Shown: positions 53,908 through 63,378, numbered from the stretch's first letter. The stretch is 64,000 nucleotides of DNA from a bacterium 0.1xD8-71 (GCA_003612405.1 RAYR01000022.1:19710-83709), one strand, 5' to 3'. Translations and numbers: made by a program. Notes: generated by a model not told the origin, from the letters alone.

Positions 53908-55519
53908 GACGGAAGAGGCAAAAGTGACTGATGTAGTCAATGATACAAAGGAGAATAAGAAAGAGAAAAAGGCCAAAAAAGAAAAGAAGCCCATGGATAA
54001 GGCGAAGAAGAAAAAGATACGCCGCCGTATTGCCGTGCTGGTGATTGTTGTACTGGTTGCCGGATTTTTTGTCCGCAATTCCATTATGGCGAAGAATACG
54101 TTACCTACGGTATTTACGATGGAAGTCACAATAGAAGATGTGGAACAGACCCTGCGTACTAACGGTACGGTAAAAAGTATGGAAACCAAAAGTTATTTTG
54201 CTGCGGTGATGGTTCCGGTGAGTGAAGTCAAAGTGGCAGTAGGTGATAAAGTGAAGAAGGGGGATGTGCTTCTTAAGTTTGATGAGGCGGCTCTTTCTGA
54301 GGCGAGACAGGAAGCAGAATTAAAACTGGCCTCCAGCCAGGGAGATTATTCCAGTTCTTTATATAAAAATAACAAATATCTGGCGGATCTTTCCGAGGCC
54401 AACACCAATCTTCCTGTGTTGGAACAGCAGATTTCCGATCATGAGACTTATCTGAAAGGTTTGCAGAAGACCATAGAAGATAAGAAGGCATGGTATGCCA
54501 ACCAGGGTGCACTTTTACAGGTATCTCTCTTAGAGTGGGAGAAGACCATCAGTGATGAGAAGAAAGCGTTGGAAGAGCGTAATGCCTATGAGGCCGAGTC
54601 TCAGGATATGGATGATAAGGAGAAGCGTGAGAAGCGGGAGAGGGACGATGCGGCCAAGAACCAGATTGCCCAGGATGAGGAAACCTTGTTAAGTTTGCAG
54701 GAACAGGTACAGTATAACTCCTATGAACAGCAGAATAACCAGGAGATCCGCGATCTGGAGAGAGAAGCAGCCGAAATAGAAAAGATTATTGCAGACGCCA
54801 AGGAACTGAAAGCCAAAATGGAATCCCAGAAAGAAGCTTCCGAGGATGCCATGATGGATACCGGCAGTAAAGAGAAGCTGGAAGCGGATACTGCGCTTCA
54901 GAAACTGACAAACGGAGGAACACTGGAGTCCATTCAGGAAGTGGAGTCCGGTATCACAGCTGACTTTGCAGGGGTCGTCACGGAGATTAATGCTGTGGAG
55001 GGTGCTACGCCGGCAGAGAATGGTAAGCTGGTGGTATTGGAGAGTACAGATAAGGTAGTCATACATGCCAATGTGTCCAAGTATGACCTGGAAAAGCTTG
55101 CGGTAGGGCAGAGTGCAGAGATAGATATAGCCGGTAATATGTATGAAGGCAAGGTGGATAAGATAGAGGGTATGGCAACTACCAATAATAATGGTGCTGC
55201 GGTAGTCGGTGTGGATATCGGCATAGAGAAACCGGATGAAAATATATTTCTGGGTGTGGAAGCTAAAGTGGTGGTACATACGGCAAAGGCCGAAGGCGTG
55301 ACAACCATTCCCATGGAACTTGTCAACAGCGATCGGGACGGGGATTTCGTGTATGTGGAAGAAAACGGTCTTGTGGCGAAGAGACGCATTACTGTGGGCA
55401 TTTCCAATGAGAGCCTTTGTGAAGTCAAAGAAGGACTTTCGGTTGGTGATAAGGTGATCATGTCCATGGGACAGGAGTTTGAGGAAGGCATGGCGGTGAC
55501 GGCAGTTCCGCAGGGCTGA
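53885..55519 (+). CDS. MacA/HlyD-type adaptor (periplasmic-adaptor-like) protein
   Basis: A 544-residue membrane-fusion protein with a very basic, low-complexity N-terminus (many Lys and Glu, residues 10-45), one membrane span (about 47-65), a lipoyl half-motif (VPVSEVKVAVGDKVKKGDVLLKFDE), a long coiled coil (about 135-330), the second lipoyl half (TADFAGVVTEINAVEGATP) and beta-barrel domains. The start at 53885 lies nine bases after GGAGG; an upstream ATG at 53879 is closer. In a single-membrane cell it should connect the permease to the wall space. Confidence 0.9.
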   Translation: MSQISENKTEEAKVTDVVNDTKENKKEKKAKKEKKPMDKAKKKKIRRRIAVLVIVVLVAGFFVRNSIMAKNTLPTVFTMEVTIEDVEQTLRTNGTVKSMETKSYFAAVMVPVSEVKVAVGDKVKKGDVLLKFDEAALSEARQEAELKLASSQGDYSSSLYKNNKYLADLSEANTNLPVLEQQISDHETYLKGLQKTIEDKKAWYANQGALLQVSLLEWEKTISDEKKALEERNAYEAESQDMDDKEKREKRERDDAAKNQIAQDEETLLSLQEQVQYNSYEQQNNQEIRDLEREAAEIEKIIADAKELKAKMESQKEASEDAMMDTGSKEKLEADTALQKLTNGGTLESIQEVESGITADFAGVVTEINAVEGATPAENGKLVVLESTDKVVIHANVSKYDLEKLAVGQSAEIDIAGNMYEGKVDKIEGMATTNNNGAAVVGVDIGIEKPDENIFLGVEAKVVVHTAKAEGVTTIPMELVNSDRDGDFVYVEENGLVAKRRITVGISNESLCEVKEGLSVGDKVIMSMGQEFEEGMAVTAVPQG

Positions 55520-55537
55520 TAAGAAAGGGTGAGACAT

Positions 55538-56758
55538 ATGGCACAATTTTGGGAATACATTAAGATCGCCCTGATGAACATTAAAACCAATAAGGGACGT
55601 TCCGTCCTGACCATGCTGGGTATCATTATCGGTATTGCTTCCGTTATCATGATCATTTCCATTGGAGACGGTATGCGTGGTTCCATCAATGAGGAACTGG
55701 AAAACATGGGCGGCGGTCTGATCGCACTCTATACGAACAGTGATGCGGAGGCCAATGATGTGGTATTTACGGAGGATGATTTTGACCTTATTGAAGAAAA
55801 AGTGGAACATGTCAAGGGCGTTACGCCGCAGTATGGTCTGTGGGGTACGGCAATCGGAAGAAGGGGAGAGTTTGAAGCGCTCCTTTATGGCGGAACAGAG
55901 GCCTTGCAGTATGCGATAGGAAGCGAGCCCATTGTGAAGGGAAGGTATTTCTCACGCACGGAATATGACGGTTCCAGTATGGTCTGTGTCATCAATGAGA
56001 ACAACGCCCGGATGCTTTTTGGAACCACGGATGTGGTGGGTATGACTGTGGAAGTATATCTTTGGGGTGTGACCCAGGAATTCACGATTGTGGGTATCAG
56101 ACAGGATACCAAGGCAGGGTTGATTTCCGCGCTGAATGGCGGCGGTTATTTGCAGATGGAGATACCGCTTTCGACGATGAGTACGGCTTTTGGTTTGTGG
56201 GTGGACGACTTTACGCAGATATACGTGGTGGCGGAGAGCTCCGCATATTCAGCCCAGGTGGCGGCGGATTCCATCACGCTTTTGGAGAACAAGTTTAATG
56301 TGCGCGGCGAGAATAAGATAATGATGGAGAGTTTTGCGGACTATCAGGCGCAGTATGACAGTATCCTGGGAGTGATCACGCTCTTTATCTCCTTTGTGGC
56401 GGCCATCTCCCTGTTAGTGGGCGGTATCGGCGTCATGAACATCATGCTGGTGTCCGTGACGGAGCGCACCAGGGAAATCGGTATCCGAAAATCCCTGGGC
56501 GCCAGGACGCGGTCGATTCTCTTACAGTTTCTGGCGGAGGCCAGTATCATCACGCTGATCGGAGGTCTGATCGGCATTGCCATTGGCGGTTTGGGAGCTG
56601 TCGCACTATGCGGTTCCTTTGGTTTTGCGGCCAAGGTGAAAGCTTCCACGGTATTGTTTGCCACCATATTTTCTTCGGCGGTGGGTATCTTTTTCGGAAT
56701 CTATCCGGCCAGGAAGGCAGCAAGGTTAAGTCCGATTGAGGCGCTGCGGCATGAGTAA
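55538..56758 (+). CDS. MacB-type permease (FtsX family)
   Basis: A 406-residue permease: first span NIKTNKGRSVLTMLGIIIGIASVIMI, a large outer MacB-PCD domain (about 45-270), and three C-terminal spans with SVTERTREIGIRKSLGARTRSILLQFLAEA and the end IYPARKAARLSPIEALRHE, all classic. The start at 55538 follows AGAAAGGG. It completes the ATPase/adaptor/permease set. Confidence 0.95.
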   Translation: MAQFWEYIKIALMNIKTNKGRSVLTMLGIIIGIASVIMIISIGDGMRGSINEELENMGGGLIALYTNSDAEANDVVFTEDDFDLIEEKVEHVKGVTPQYGLWGTAIGRRGEFEALLYGGTEALQYAIGSEPIVKGRYFSRTEYDGSSMVCVINENNARMLFGTTDVVGMTVEVYLWGVTQEFTIVGIRQDTKAGLISALNGGGYLQMEIPLSTMSTAFGLWVDDFTQIYVVAESSAYSAQVAADSITLLENKFNVRGENKIMMESFADYQAQYDSILGVITLFISFVAAISLLVGGIGVMNIMLVSVTERTREIGIRKSLGARTRSILLQFLAEASIITLIGGLIGIAIGGLGAVALCGSFGFAAKVKASTVLFATIFSSAVGIFFGIYPARKAARLSPIEALRHE

Positions 56759-56774
56759 AGGAAACATGTTTTAC

Positions 56775-56842
56775 TTGCACTTTGTCTGATTTGAAGTATA
56801 ATAGAAGTCAGTAGAAAGCACCTGCATTGTAGGTGCTTTCTT
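56775..56842 (+). promoter_or_regulatory. Promoter with an immediate 5' hairpin
   Basis: TTGCAC (56775-56780), 16 bases, TATAAT (56797-56802). The expected start near 56809 is followed at once by the perfect 10-base hairpin GAAAGCACCT (56814-56823) / AGGTGCTTTC (56831-56840) and TT. It is either a terminator of the operon upstream that overlaps the promoter, or a 5' stabiliser of the new mRNA. Confidence 0.6.
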
Positions 56843-56866
56843 AGAGAAAAACGGAAAGAGACAAGC

Positions 56867-57346
56867 ATGGAAATAGAATTTGACGTAAAGATTACCCCTA
56901 ATATTTTATATGATTATATGTTACAGCACACCTATTCCCGGCTGCCCGGACTGATGGGTACTCTGGTGGGGGCGTTGATGCTGGTTCTATTTGCGTCCAA
57001 CAGACAGCCTCTGGTGCTGATCATTGCGTTGGTGATTCTGTTGTATCTGCCCTGGACGCTTTTCCTGAAATCCAGACAGCAGGCCCAGGCGACGCCGGCT
57101 TTTAAGAAGCCGCTTCACTACAGGTTGACGGAAGAGGGTATTGAAGTGTCCCAGGATGAGACCACGGAGAAGATGGCCTGGGAAAATATGGTCAGGGCCG
57201 TTTCCACGCCCAAGAGCATTGTGGTTTATACCACGGCGGTAAACGCCTGCATTTTTCCGAAAGCGGATCTGGGCGAGGGAAAATATAAGGTGATCGAGAT
57301 GATTTCCACGCATATGCCGCCGAAGAAAGTAAAGATACGCGGTTAA
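56867..57346 (+). CDS. YcxB-like membrane protein
   Basis: A 159-residue protein: soluble start (EIEFDVKITPNILYDYMLQH), two close membrane spans (about 30-65), then a small beta domain (HYRLTEEGIEVSQDETTEKMAWENMVRAV) that matches the YcxB-like pattern, with a PH-like fold. It is of unknown role. It has its own promoter and is 23 bases ahead of tsaE, so the t6A genes may be read from the same start. Confidence 0.8.
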   Translation: MEIEFDVKITPNILYDYMLQHTYSRLPGLMGTLVGALMLVLFASNRQPLVLIIALVILLYLPWTLFLKSRQQAQATPAFKKPLHYRLTEEGIEVSQDETTEKMAWENMVRAVSTPKSIVVYTTAVNACIFPKADLGEGKYKVIEMISTHMPPKKVKIRG

Positions 57347-57368
57347 GCGAAGATGATATTCGGGTGGA

Positions 57369-57812
57369 ATGGATATGGAAAAGATACGGGAAACTTTCAG
57401 TGCGCAGGAGACATTTGCATATGGCAGAAGCTTTGGGGAACAGGCGAAGCCAGGACAGGTCTGTACGCTGATCGGTGATCTGGGGGTTGGCAAGACGGTC
57501 TTTACCCAGGGTGTGGCGGCGGGGCTTGGCATCAGTGAGCCGGTAAACAGTCCCACCTTTACGATTTTACAGATTTATGAGGAGGGCAGGCTTCCTTTTT
57601 ATCATTTTGATGTATACCGCATTGGGGATGTGGAGGAGATGGAGGAGATCGGCTACGAGGACTGCTTTTATGGAGAGGGCATTTCCCTGATTGAATGGGC
57701 GGATCTGGTGGCGGAGATCATTCCGGAAAAGCACACCCGCATCACGATAGAGAAAGATTTGTCAAAGGGATTTGAGTATCGCAGAATAAGGATAGAAGAG
57801 AAGGGCTTATGA
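57369..57812 (+). CDS. tsaE: tRNA t6A biosynthesis ATPase TsaE
   Basis: A 147-residue P-loop protein, part of the TsaBDE complex that makes N6-threonylcarbamoyl-adenosine in tRNAs that read ANN codons. Walker A is GDLGVGKTVFTQG near residue 37; NSPTFTILQIYE and YHFDVYRI follow as in the family. An ATG at 57375 could be the start instead. It overlaps tsaB by four bases (ATGA). Confidence 0.95.
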   Translation: MDMEKIRETFSAQETFAYGRSFGEQAKPGQVCTLIGDLGVGKTVFTQGVAAGLGISEPVNSPTFTILQIYEEGRLPFYHFDVYRIGDVEEMEEIGYEDCFYGEGISLIEWADLVAEIIPEKHTRITIEKDLSKGFEYRRIRIEEKGL

Positions 57813-58543
57813 AAATACTGGCATTGGACAGCTCCGGACTGGTGGCCAGCGCAGCGCTGGTGGAAGATGACAACCTGATTGCGGAGTATACCATACAATA
57901 TAAAAAGACACATTCCCAGACTTTACTGCCGATGCTTGAGGAAATCCGGGATATGGTGGAACTTGACTTAAATACGGTGGACGCCATTGCGGTGGCGGCA
58001 GGGCCGGGCTCCTTTACGGGTCTGCGTATCGGATCCGCTACAGCCAAGGGACTTGCCTTTGCGCTAAATAAGCCGATCGTACCGGTGCCTACGGTGGATG
58101 GCCTTGCCTGGCAGATGTACGGCACGGACGCCCTGGTGTGTCCCATTATGGATGCCAGAAGAAGCCAGGTATATACGGGAATATATGAGTTTCTTTATAA
58201 AGAAGATAAATATGACATGAATGTCATAGTGGAGCAGTATGCGACGGCTTTTGATGAGGTGGCGGAAAGACTGAATGAGTTGGAAAGAAAAGTGGTTTTC
58301 TTAGGAGACGGGGTGCCGGTATTCCGGGAACGGATGGCGGAGGTGATGCGGGTGCCCTACAGTCTGGCCCCGGCCAATCGAAACAGACAGTCCGCCGCCT
58401 GTATCGCGGTGCTCGGAAGCCAGTATTATGCCCTGGGCAGGGTGGAGAGCGGTGCGCGACACGCGCCGGTTTATCTGCGCCTTTCCCAGGCGGAGCGGGA
58501 GCGGGCCGAGAGTCAGGACAGACAGACCGCGGAAGTTGATTAG
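57809..58543 (+). CDS. tsaB: tRNA t6A biosynthesis protein TsaB
   Basis: A 244-residue ASKHA-like protein: MKILALDSSGLVASAALVED, then YKKTHSQTLLPMLEEI, and AVAAGPGSFTGLRIGSATAKGLA. TsaB is the non-catalytic partner of TsaD. It sits between tsaE and rimI in the classical order. Confidence 0.95.
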   Translation: MKILALDSSGLVASAALVEDDNLIAEYTIQYKKTHSQTLLPMLEEIRDMVELDLNTVDAIAVAAGPGSFTGLRIGSATAKGLAFALNKPIVPVPTVDGLAWQMYGTDALVCPIMDARRSQVYTGIYEFLYKEDKYDMNVIVEQYATAFDEVAERLNELERKVVFLGDGVPVFRERMAEVMRVPYSLAPANRNRQSAACIAVLGSQYYALGRVESGARHAPVYLRLSQAERERAESQDRQTAEVD

Positions 58544-58599
58544 AGGATGACAGGACAGGGACGCAGAAACCGTGGCGCAGCCGAAAGGACAGATGGCGT

Positions 58600-59034
58600 A
58601 TGATCATATATAGGGCGATGACCTCGGAAGATGTAACTTTTATCAGCCGGCTGGAGGAGGAGACCTTTTCCATGCCCTGGTCGGAGGAATCCTTTTTACA
58701 GATGATCACAAAAGAGGATACCAGATATTATGTGGCCGAGGAGGACGGGAAACTGCTTGGCGGCTGCGGCCTCTGGATGATTGCCGGGGAGGGAAATATC
58801 ACCAATGTTGCCGTATCGTCCGGCGCCAGAAGGCGCGGCGTGGGCACGGGACTTCTTAAGTATCTGATGACACAGGGAGACCGGGAGGGGGTTACGGCTT
58901 ATACGCTGGAAGTCAGGGTCAGCAATGAGGCGGCAATCCGAATGTATGAAAAACTTGGATTTCGCTCCGAGGGAATCCGTCCGAATTTCTATGAAAAACC
59001 GACGGAAGATGCTATGATAATGTGGAAGAGATAG
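58600..59034 (+). CDS. rimI: Ribosomal-protein-S18-alanine N-acetyltransferase RimI
   Basis: A 144-residue GNAT acetyltransferase with the acetyl-CoA loop VSSGARRRGVGTGLLKYL and the C-terminal YEKLGFRSEGIRPNFYE. RimI acetylates the N-terminal Ala of S18. It often sits between tsaB and tsaD, as here, though the start is 56 bases after tsaB. AAAGGACAGATGGCGT precedes the ATG. Confidence 0.9.
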   Translation: MIIYRAMTSEDVTFISRLEEETFSMPWSEESFLQMITKEDTRYYVAEEDGKLLGGCGLWMIAGEGNITNVAVSSGARRRGVGTGLLKYLMTQGDREGVTAYTLEVRVSNEAAIRMYEKLGFRSEGIRPNFYEKPTEDAMIMWKR

Positions 59035-59124
59035 GAAGCGCATGGAACAATTACCACCGATTTTTCGCATTTTATTTGATAAAATGGGTGCGAGGGGAAT
59101 AAGTAAGATTACAGGAGGATTGTC

Positions 59125-59367
59125 ATGCGCGTATATGAAAATGAAAAACAGTTGGTCAAGGTAGTCTGTAATGCCTGCGGCAAAGAATTGTTGGTAGAAA
59201 ATGGAATTTTGAAAGAAGAGTGTATCCATGTGAACCATGATTTTGGTTTCTTTGGTGCCAAGGACGGAGAGAGTGAGAAGTTTGACCTGTGCGAGGCGTG
59301 TTATGAGAAACTGACAGCAGGTTTCCGGATCCCGGTCGAGAGACGGGAAAGAAAGGAAATGCTTTAG
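59125..59367 (+). CDS. Small zinc-ribbon-like protein, unknown function
   Basis: An 80-residue protein with two cysteine pairs, CNAC near residue 15 and CEAC near residue 60, plus one Cys between (EECIHVNHDFG), spaced as in a zinc ribbon. AGGAGGATTGTC before the ATG marks it as translated. It lies between rimI and rnz in the t6A cluster. No function is known to me. Confidence 0.75.
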   Translation: MRVYENEKQLVKVVCNACGKELLVENGILKEECIHVNHDFGFFGAKDGESEKFDLCEACYEKLTAGFRIPVERRERKEML

Positions 59368-59400
59368 ACTGCCTGGACTTTTAACAGAACAGGAGCACGC

Positions 59401-60312
59401 ATGTTAGATATCTGTTTACTTGGTACAGGAGGGATGATGCCTCTGCCGCACAGATGGCTTACTTCGCTGATGGCGAGGTATCAGGGCATCAGTATATTGA
59501 TAGACTGCGGAGAGGGAACGCAGATTGCCATGAAAGAAAAGGGGTGGAGTCCTAAGCCCATTGATGTCATCTGCTTCACCCATTTTCATGCGGATCATAT
59601 CAGCGGTCTGCCGGGGATGCTCCTTACCATGGGCAATGCAGAGCGTACGGAACCATTGTTGCTGATAGGCCCCAAAGGTTTGACCAAAATAGTCAATTCT
59701 TTGCGGGTAATTGCGCCGGAACTGCCTTTTGAGATTCACTGCCAGGAGCTTACGGAGCCGGAGCAGACCATTGCCTTTGAGGGCTTTCATATTGAAGCTT
59801 TCCGGGTCAATCACAACGTGGTCTGCTATGGATATAATATCGTGGTGGAACGCATCGGCAGATTTGATGTGGAACGAGCCAACCAGATGCAGATTCCAAG
59901 AAAATACTGGAATCGTCTGCAAAAAGGTGAGATAATAGAAGAAGAAGGAAAGATATTTACACCGGATATGGTGTTGGGAGCACCCAGAAAAGGGATTAAA
60001 GTCACGTACTGCACGGATACCAGACCCACAGAGAGCATTGTACGAAATGCGGCGGCGGCAGATCTTTTTATCTGTGAGGGGATGTACGGGGAACCGGACA
60101 AGGTGCAGAAGGCCAGAGAATATAAACATATGACATTTTATGAGGCGGCGGATCTCGCGTTTCGTGCAAGTGCACGGGAGCTGTGGCTGACACATTACAG
60201 CCCTTCCCTGATTCGTCCGGAAGACTATATGCAGGAAGTAAGGAAAATTTTTCCAAACGCAGTTGCCGCCAAAGACGGCAGGAGTATCGATCTTTTGTTT
60301 GAAGAGGAGTAA
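59401..60312 (+). CDS. rnz: Ribonuclease Z
   Basis: Endonuclease that removes the 3' trailer from tRNA precursors. The 303-residue metallo-beta-lactamase protein has FTHFHADHISGLPGML (HxHxDH) near residue 61, FRVNHNVVCYGY, and the C-terminal THYSPSL. These fit the short RNase Z (ElaC) form. With the t6A genes on both sides it groups with tRNA maturation. AACAGGAGCACGC precedes the ATG. Confidence 0.92.
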   Translation: MLDICLLGTGGMMPLPHRWLTSLMARYQGISILIDCGEGTQIAMKEKGWSPKPIDVICFTHFHADHISGLPGMLLTMGNAERTEPLLLIGPKGLTKIVNSLRVIAPELPFEIHCQELTEPEQTIAFEGFHIEAFRVNHNVVCYGYNIVVERIGRFDVERANQMQIPRKYWNRLQKGEIIEEEGKIFTPDMVLGAPRKGIKVTYCTDTRPTESIVRNAAAADLFICEGMYGEPDKVQKAREYKHMTFYEAADLAFRASARELWLTHYSPSLIRPEDYMQEVRKIFPNAVAAKDGRSIDLLFEEE

Positions 60313-60329
60313 AACGGGGAGGATTATCT

Positions 60330-60905
60330 ATGAAAGCTTCCAAAACAATTAAAATTGTCATTATCGTAATCGTTCTGGCGGCGCTTATACTGGGGTATTA
60401 TTATTATCTGAGTCATAAGACCGGGAAAGAGCAGACTGTAGAGCAGGTGGAGATTACGGCAGTACAGAGCGTGCTGATGAAAGATCTGGAGCGCAGTTAT
60501 CCGCCTACGCCGAAAGAGGTGCTGAGATATTACTGCCAGATTACCCAGTGCTTTTATAATGAAGAGTACAGCGAGGAAGAACTGCTCCTGCTTGGAGATA
60601 AGATTCAGGAACTTTATGACGAGGAGCTGATAGCGAACAAGTCACAGGAAGACTACTTTAACGACCTGAAGCTTGAGATCGCGCAGATGAAACAGGATCA
60701 GTATACGATTGCCGGTTATGAGATTTCAGCCAGTACAGATGTGGAATATTTTGCGGAGAATGGCCGTTCCTGTGCCAGACTGTACTGTACCTTTAATCTG
60801 AAACAGACCGGCAGTACGGGAACTATGGCTTCCATGGAGCAGTTTGTCCTGCGGGAAGATGAGGACGGCCATTGGAAGATTCTGGGATGGGAACTGGCAG
60901 AGTAA
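60330..60905 (+). CDS. Membrane-anchored protein, DUF6715-like
   Basis: A 191-residue protein with one N-terminal membrane span (about 7-25, IKIVIIVIVLAALILGYYYYL) and an outer domain rich in acidic helices, then a beta part (ARLYCTFNLKQTGSTGTMASMEQFVLREDEDGHWKILGW) that looks like the nuclear-transport-factor-2-type end of several clostridial proteins. I recall DUF6715 for this type, not checked. GGGGAGGATT precedes the ATG. Confidence 0.7.
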   Translation: MKASKTIKIVIIVIVLAALILGYYYYLSHKTGKEQTVEQVEITAVQSVLMKDLERSYPPTPKEVLRYYCQITQCFYNEEYSEEELLLLGDKIQELYDEELIANKSQEDYFNDLKLEIAQMKQDQYTIAGYEISASTDVEYFAENGRSCARLYCTFNLKQTGSTGTMASMEQFVLREDEDGHWKILGWELAE

Positions 60906-60950
60906 ACAGGGCGTGCGCCTGATGCGGAAGACAGATACGGAGACAGATAC

Positions 60951-61970
60951 ATGAGTATAGTAGATATATTGGCGATAGAGACCTCCTGTGATGAGACGGC
61001 GGCCGCGGTGGTGAGGAACGGAAGGGAAGTTCTCTCGAACATCATTTCTTCCCAGATTGAACTGCATACACTTTATGGCGGAGTAGTTCCGGAGATCGCG
61101 TCCCGTAAGCATATTGAGAAGATCAATCAGGTGGCCGGCGAGGCATTGCGGGAGGCTGGAAAGAACCTGTCTGACATGGATGCCATTGCAGTTACCTATG
61201 GCCCGGGTCTTGTGGGGGCTCTTTTGGTAGGTGTGTCCGCGGCAAAGGCCATGAGCTTTGCGTCGGGAATTCCCCTGGTGGGCGTTCATCATATTGAAGG
61301 GCATATCAGTGCCAATTATATAGAAAATAAAGAGTTGGAACCACCCTTTGTCTGTCTGGTCGTATCAGGCGGACATTCTCATTTAGTGGTGGTCAGAGAT
61401 TATGGTGAGTATGAGATCCTGGGACGTACCCGGGATGATGCGGCAGGGGAAGCTTTCGATAAAGTGGCCCGCGCCATCGGGTTAGGATATCCGGGCGGCC
61501 CTAAGATTGATAAAGTATCCAGACAGGGCAATCCGGACGCCATAAAGTTTCCGCGCGCCAAAGTGGCGGATGCGGTTTATGATTTCAGCTTCAGCGGTCT
61601 GAAGTCGGCGGTGCTCAACTATCTCAATTCCTGTGAAATGAAAGGGATTCCCATCTGCCAGGCGGATGTGGCGGCTTCCTTCCAGAAAGCAGTGGTGGAT
61701 GTGCTGGTGGAACATTCCATGATGGCAGTGGAAGAGAGCGGGATAGATAAATTTGCCATTGCTGGAGGCGTGGCTTCCAATTCTGCATTGCGGGAGGCTC
61801 TGACGCAGGCCTGCCGCCAGAAGGGAGTGGCTTTTTACCGCCCTTCGCCTATCCTGTGTACAGACAATGCGGCGATGATCGGTGCGGCGGCATATTACGA
61901 GTATCAAAAAGGAGTACGCCACGGATATGATCTGAACGCGGTGCCGAATCTGAAACTGGGTGAGAGATAA
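60951..61970 (+). CDS. tsaD: tRNA t6A transferase catalytic subunit TsaD
   Basis: Transfers the threonylcarbamoyl group to A37 of tRNA. The 339-residue ASKHA protein has [16 protein letters not shown], the metal-binding [12 protein letters not shown] (HxxxH), [11 protein letters not shown], and the C-terminal [16 protein letters not shown]. All parts needed are here and in the same direction as tsaE and tsaB, so the cluster supplies the whole complex except the TsaC/Sua5 step. Confidence 0.96.
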   Translation: MSIVDILAIETSCDETAAAVVRNGREVLSNIISSQIELHTLYGGVVPEIASRKHIEKINQVAGEALREAGKNLSDMDAIAVTYGPGLVGALLVGVSAAKAMSFASGIPLVGVHHIEGHISANYIENKELEPPFVCLVVSGGHSHLVVVRDYGEYEILGRTRDDAAGEAFDKVARAIGLGYPGGPKIDKVSRQGNPDAIKFPRAKVADAVYDFSFSGLKSAVLNYLNSCEMKGIPICQADVAASFQKAVVDVLVEHSMMAVEESGIDKFAIAGGVASNSALREALTQACRQKGVAFYRPSPILCTDNAAMIGAAAYYEYQKGVRHGYDLNAVPNLKLGER

Positions 61971-61979
61971 AGGAAAGAA

Positions 61980-62468
61980 ATGGCTTTGCTTCAGACAGGA
62001 CGGACAGGAGGCAAAAGATTGAGTACAGTAGAATTGGTTGTATTAACCAGTGTTGTTGGGACAGGGGTTCTGTCCATCGTTCTGATTATGTGGTTTGTGA
62101 GTACACATAATCGTAGAATCCTTCGAGGATTTCGAGAGCCGGCAGAAACCGTGGGAACAATTGTAAATATCGTAGTAGAGCGAAATTATCAATCGGAGGG
62201 ATCGGCAAGCGAGCCATATGTGATAACATATTCTTATTATGACGGAAGCATTGTGCATGAAAGAAGTTTCAAGTCACTTGCCAAAAAGCAGGTGCATAAA
62301 TTGCAGATAAATGACAGGATTGTGGTGTATTATGACAGACAGAAGCCTGATAATGCCGTGACGGCATTGCAGATAGAGTGGGAAAAACCAATGTGGTGGA
62401 GGATATTGCTTGCCTTTGCGCTGATTATAATGCCGGCGGTTGTTTATGTGTTTTATATTATGTCATGA
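61980..62468 (+). CDS. DUF3592-like membrane protein
   Basis: A 162-residue protein with a span at about 18-40, a small beta domain (ETVGTIVNIVVERNYQSEG, YVITYSYYDGSIVHERSF, INDRIVVYYDRQKPDNAV) and a second span near the end (about 140-160). The pattern of a YYD motif before the last span is DUF3592-like. Two starts are possible: ATG 61980 behind AAGGAAAGA, or TTG 62019 behind AGGAGG; I cannot decide between them. Confidence 0.75.
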   Translation: MALLQTGRTGGKRLSTVELVVLTSVVGTGVLSIVLIMWFVSTHNRRILRGFREPAETVGTIVNIVVERNYQSEGSASEPYVITYSYYDGSIVHERSFKSLAKKQVHKLQINDRIVVYYDRQKPDNAVTALQIEWEKPMWWRILLAFALIIMPAVVYVFYIMS

Positions 62469-62513
62469 ATTTTCTGATGTCATTTACCGTAATTAAGGAA
62501 GAGGACTTTGACC

Positions 62514-63248
62514 ATGAAAAAGAAATGTACGGCGATACTGCTGGCGGCAGGACAGGGCAGGCGGATGCGCAGCAGCGTGCAGAAACAATACCTGCTGTTG
62601 GGGGATAAACCAGTCATTTATTATCCCTTAAAAACATTTCAGGACAGTTTTATGGATGATATTATTCTCGTGGCGGGCGATGGGGAGGAAGCATATTGCC
62701 GGAAAGAGATTGTAGACAGATATCATTTTACCAAAGTGAAAAAAATTGTTACCGGAGGCCGGGAGCGGTATGATTCTGTCTATCATGCGTTGCAGGCTGT
62801 CAAAGAAAAAGACATGCCGATTGCGAACGAGGACGGTTATGTGTTTATCCATGACGGGGCAAGACCCTTTCTTACGGAAGATATTCTGATGAGGACACTT
62901 CACGCCGTTATGACTGATCATGCGTGCGTGGCGGGAATGCCGGTCAAAGATACCATTAAAGTAGTGGATGATCAAGGATATGCATTACAGACACCGGACA
63001 GGAGAAGCCTGTGGCAGGTGCAGACGCCGCAGGTGTTTGATGCCCCTCTTATTATAGAAGCTTATGAAAGACTCATGCAGGAAAAAGAAAGACTGGCGGC
63101 AGAGGGAATCGGGATTACCGATGACGCGATGGTGGTAGAAACCCTGATAGGGCATCCAGTTAGACTGGTGGAAGGATCTTATGAAAATATCAAGATTACT
63201 ACACCGGAGGATCTGGCAGTTGCAGAGACTTTTTTGAGCCGTGGATAA
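62514..63248 (+). CDS. ispD: 2-C-methyl-D-erythritol 4-phosphate cytidylyltransferase
   Basis: Makes CDP-methylerythritol in the MEP route to isoprenoids. The 244-residue protein starts CTAILLAAGQGRRM (nucleotide loop with Arg/Lys), has HDGARPFLTEDIL and PVKDTIKVVDDQG, and RRSLWQVQTPQVF, all typical of IspD. The ATG at 62514 is nine bases after GAGG; a TTG at 62508 is too close. The 3' end overlaps the terminator at 63237. Confidence 0.95.
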   Translation: MKKKCTAILLAAGQGRRMRSSVQKQYLLLGDKPVIYYPLKTFQDSFMDDIILVAGDGEEAYCRKEIVDRYHFTKVKKIVTGGRERYDSVYHALQAVKEKDMPIANEDGYVFIHDGARPFLTEDILMRTLHAVMTDHACVAGMPVKDTIKVVDDQGYALQTPDRRSLWQVQTPQVFDAPLIIEAYERLMQEKERLAAEGIGITDDAMVVETLIGHPVRLVEGSYENIKITTPEDLAVAETFLSRG

Positions 63249-63269
63249 GATGTTTTCCCACGGCTTTTT
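63237..63269 (+). terminator. Terminator of ispD
   Basis: AGCCGTGG (63237-63244) pairs with CCACGGCT (63258-63265), then TTTTA. The left arm lies in the last codons of ispD. Confidence 0.85.
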
Positions 63270-63308
63270 ATGTGGATAAAACTTTTTGGTGTTTTTGGAT
63301 AAAATAGG

Positions 63309-63337
63309 TTGACACTGAATTTTATTTTTGCTAGAAT
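63309..63337 (+). promoter_or_regulatory. Promoter of the tRNA-Ser pair and possibly rRNA
   Basis: TTGACA (63309-63314), 17 bases, TAGAAT (63332-63337). This is a near-consensus promoter 42 bases before the first tRNA, with an AT-rich region upstream. Confidence 0.85.
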
Positions 63338-63378
63338 AATTTTTGCGCTGACCGAGAGGAAGGACGCAAAACGAACCT

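Noticed and set aside
54689..55810. 373-codon open frame antisense to the adaptor and permease genes
   Set aside because: Overlaps two well-supported genes completely; codon make-up rich in His and Ile as in other antisense shadows.
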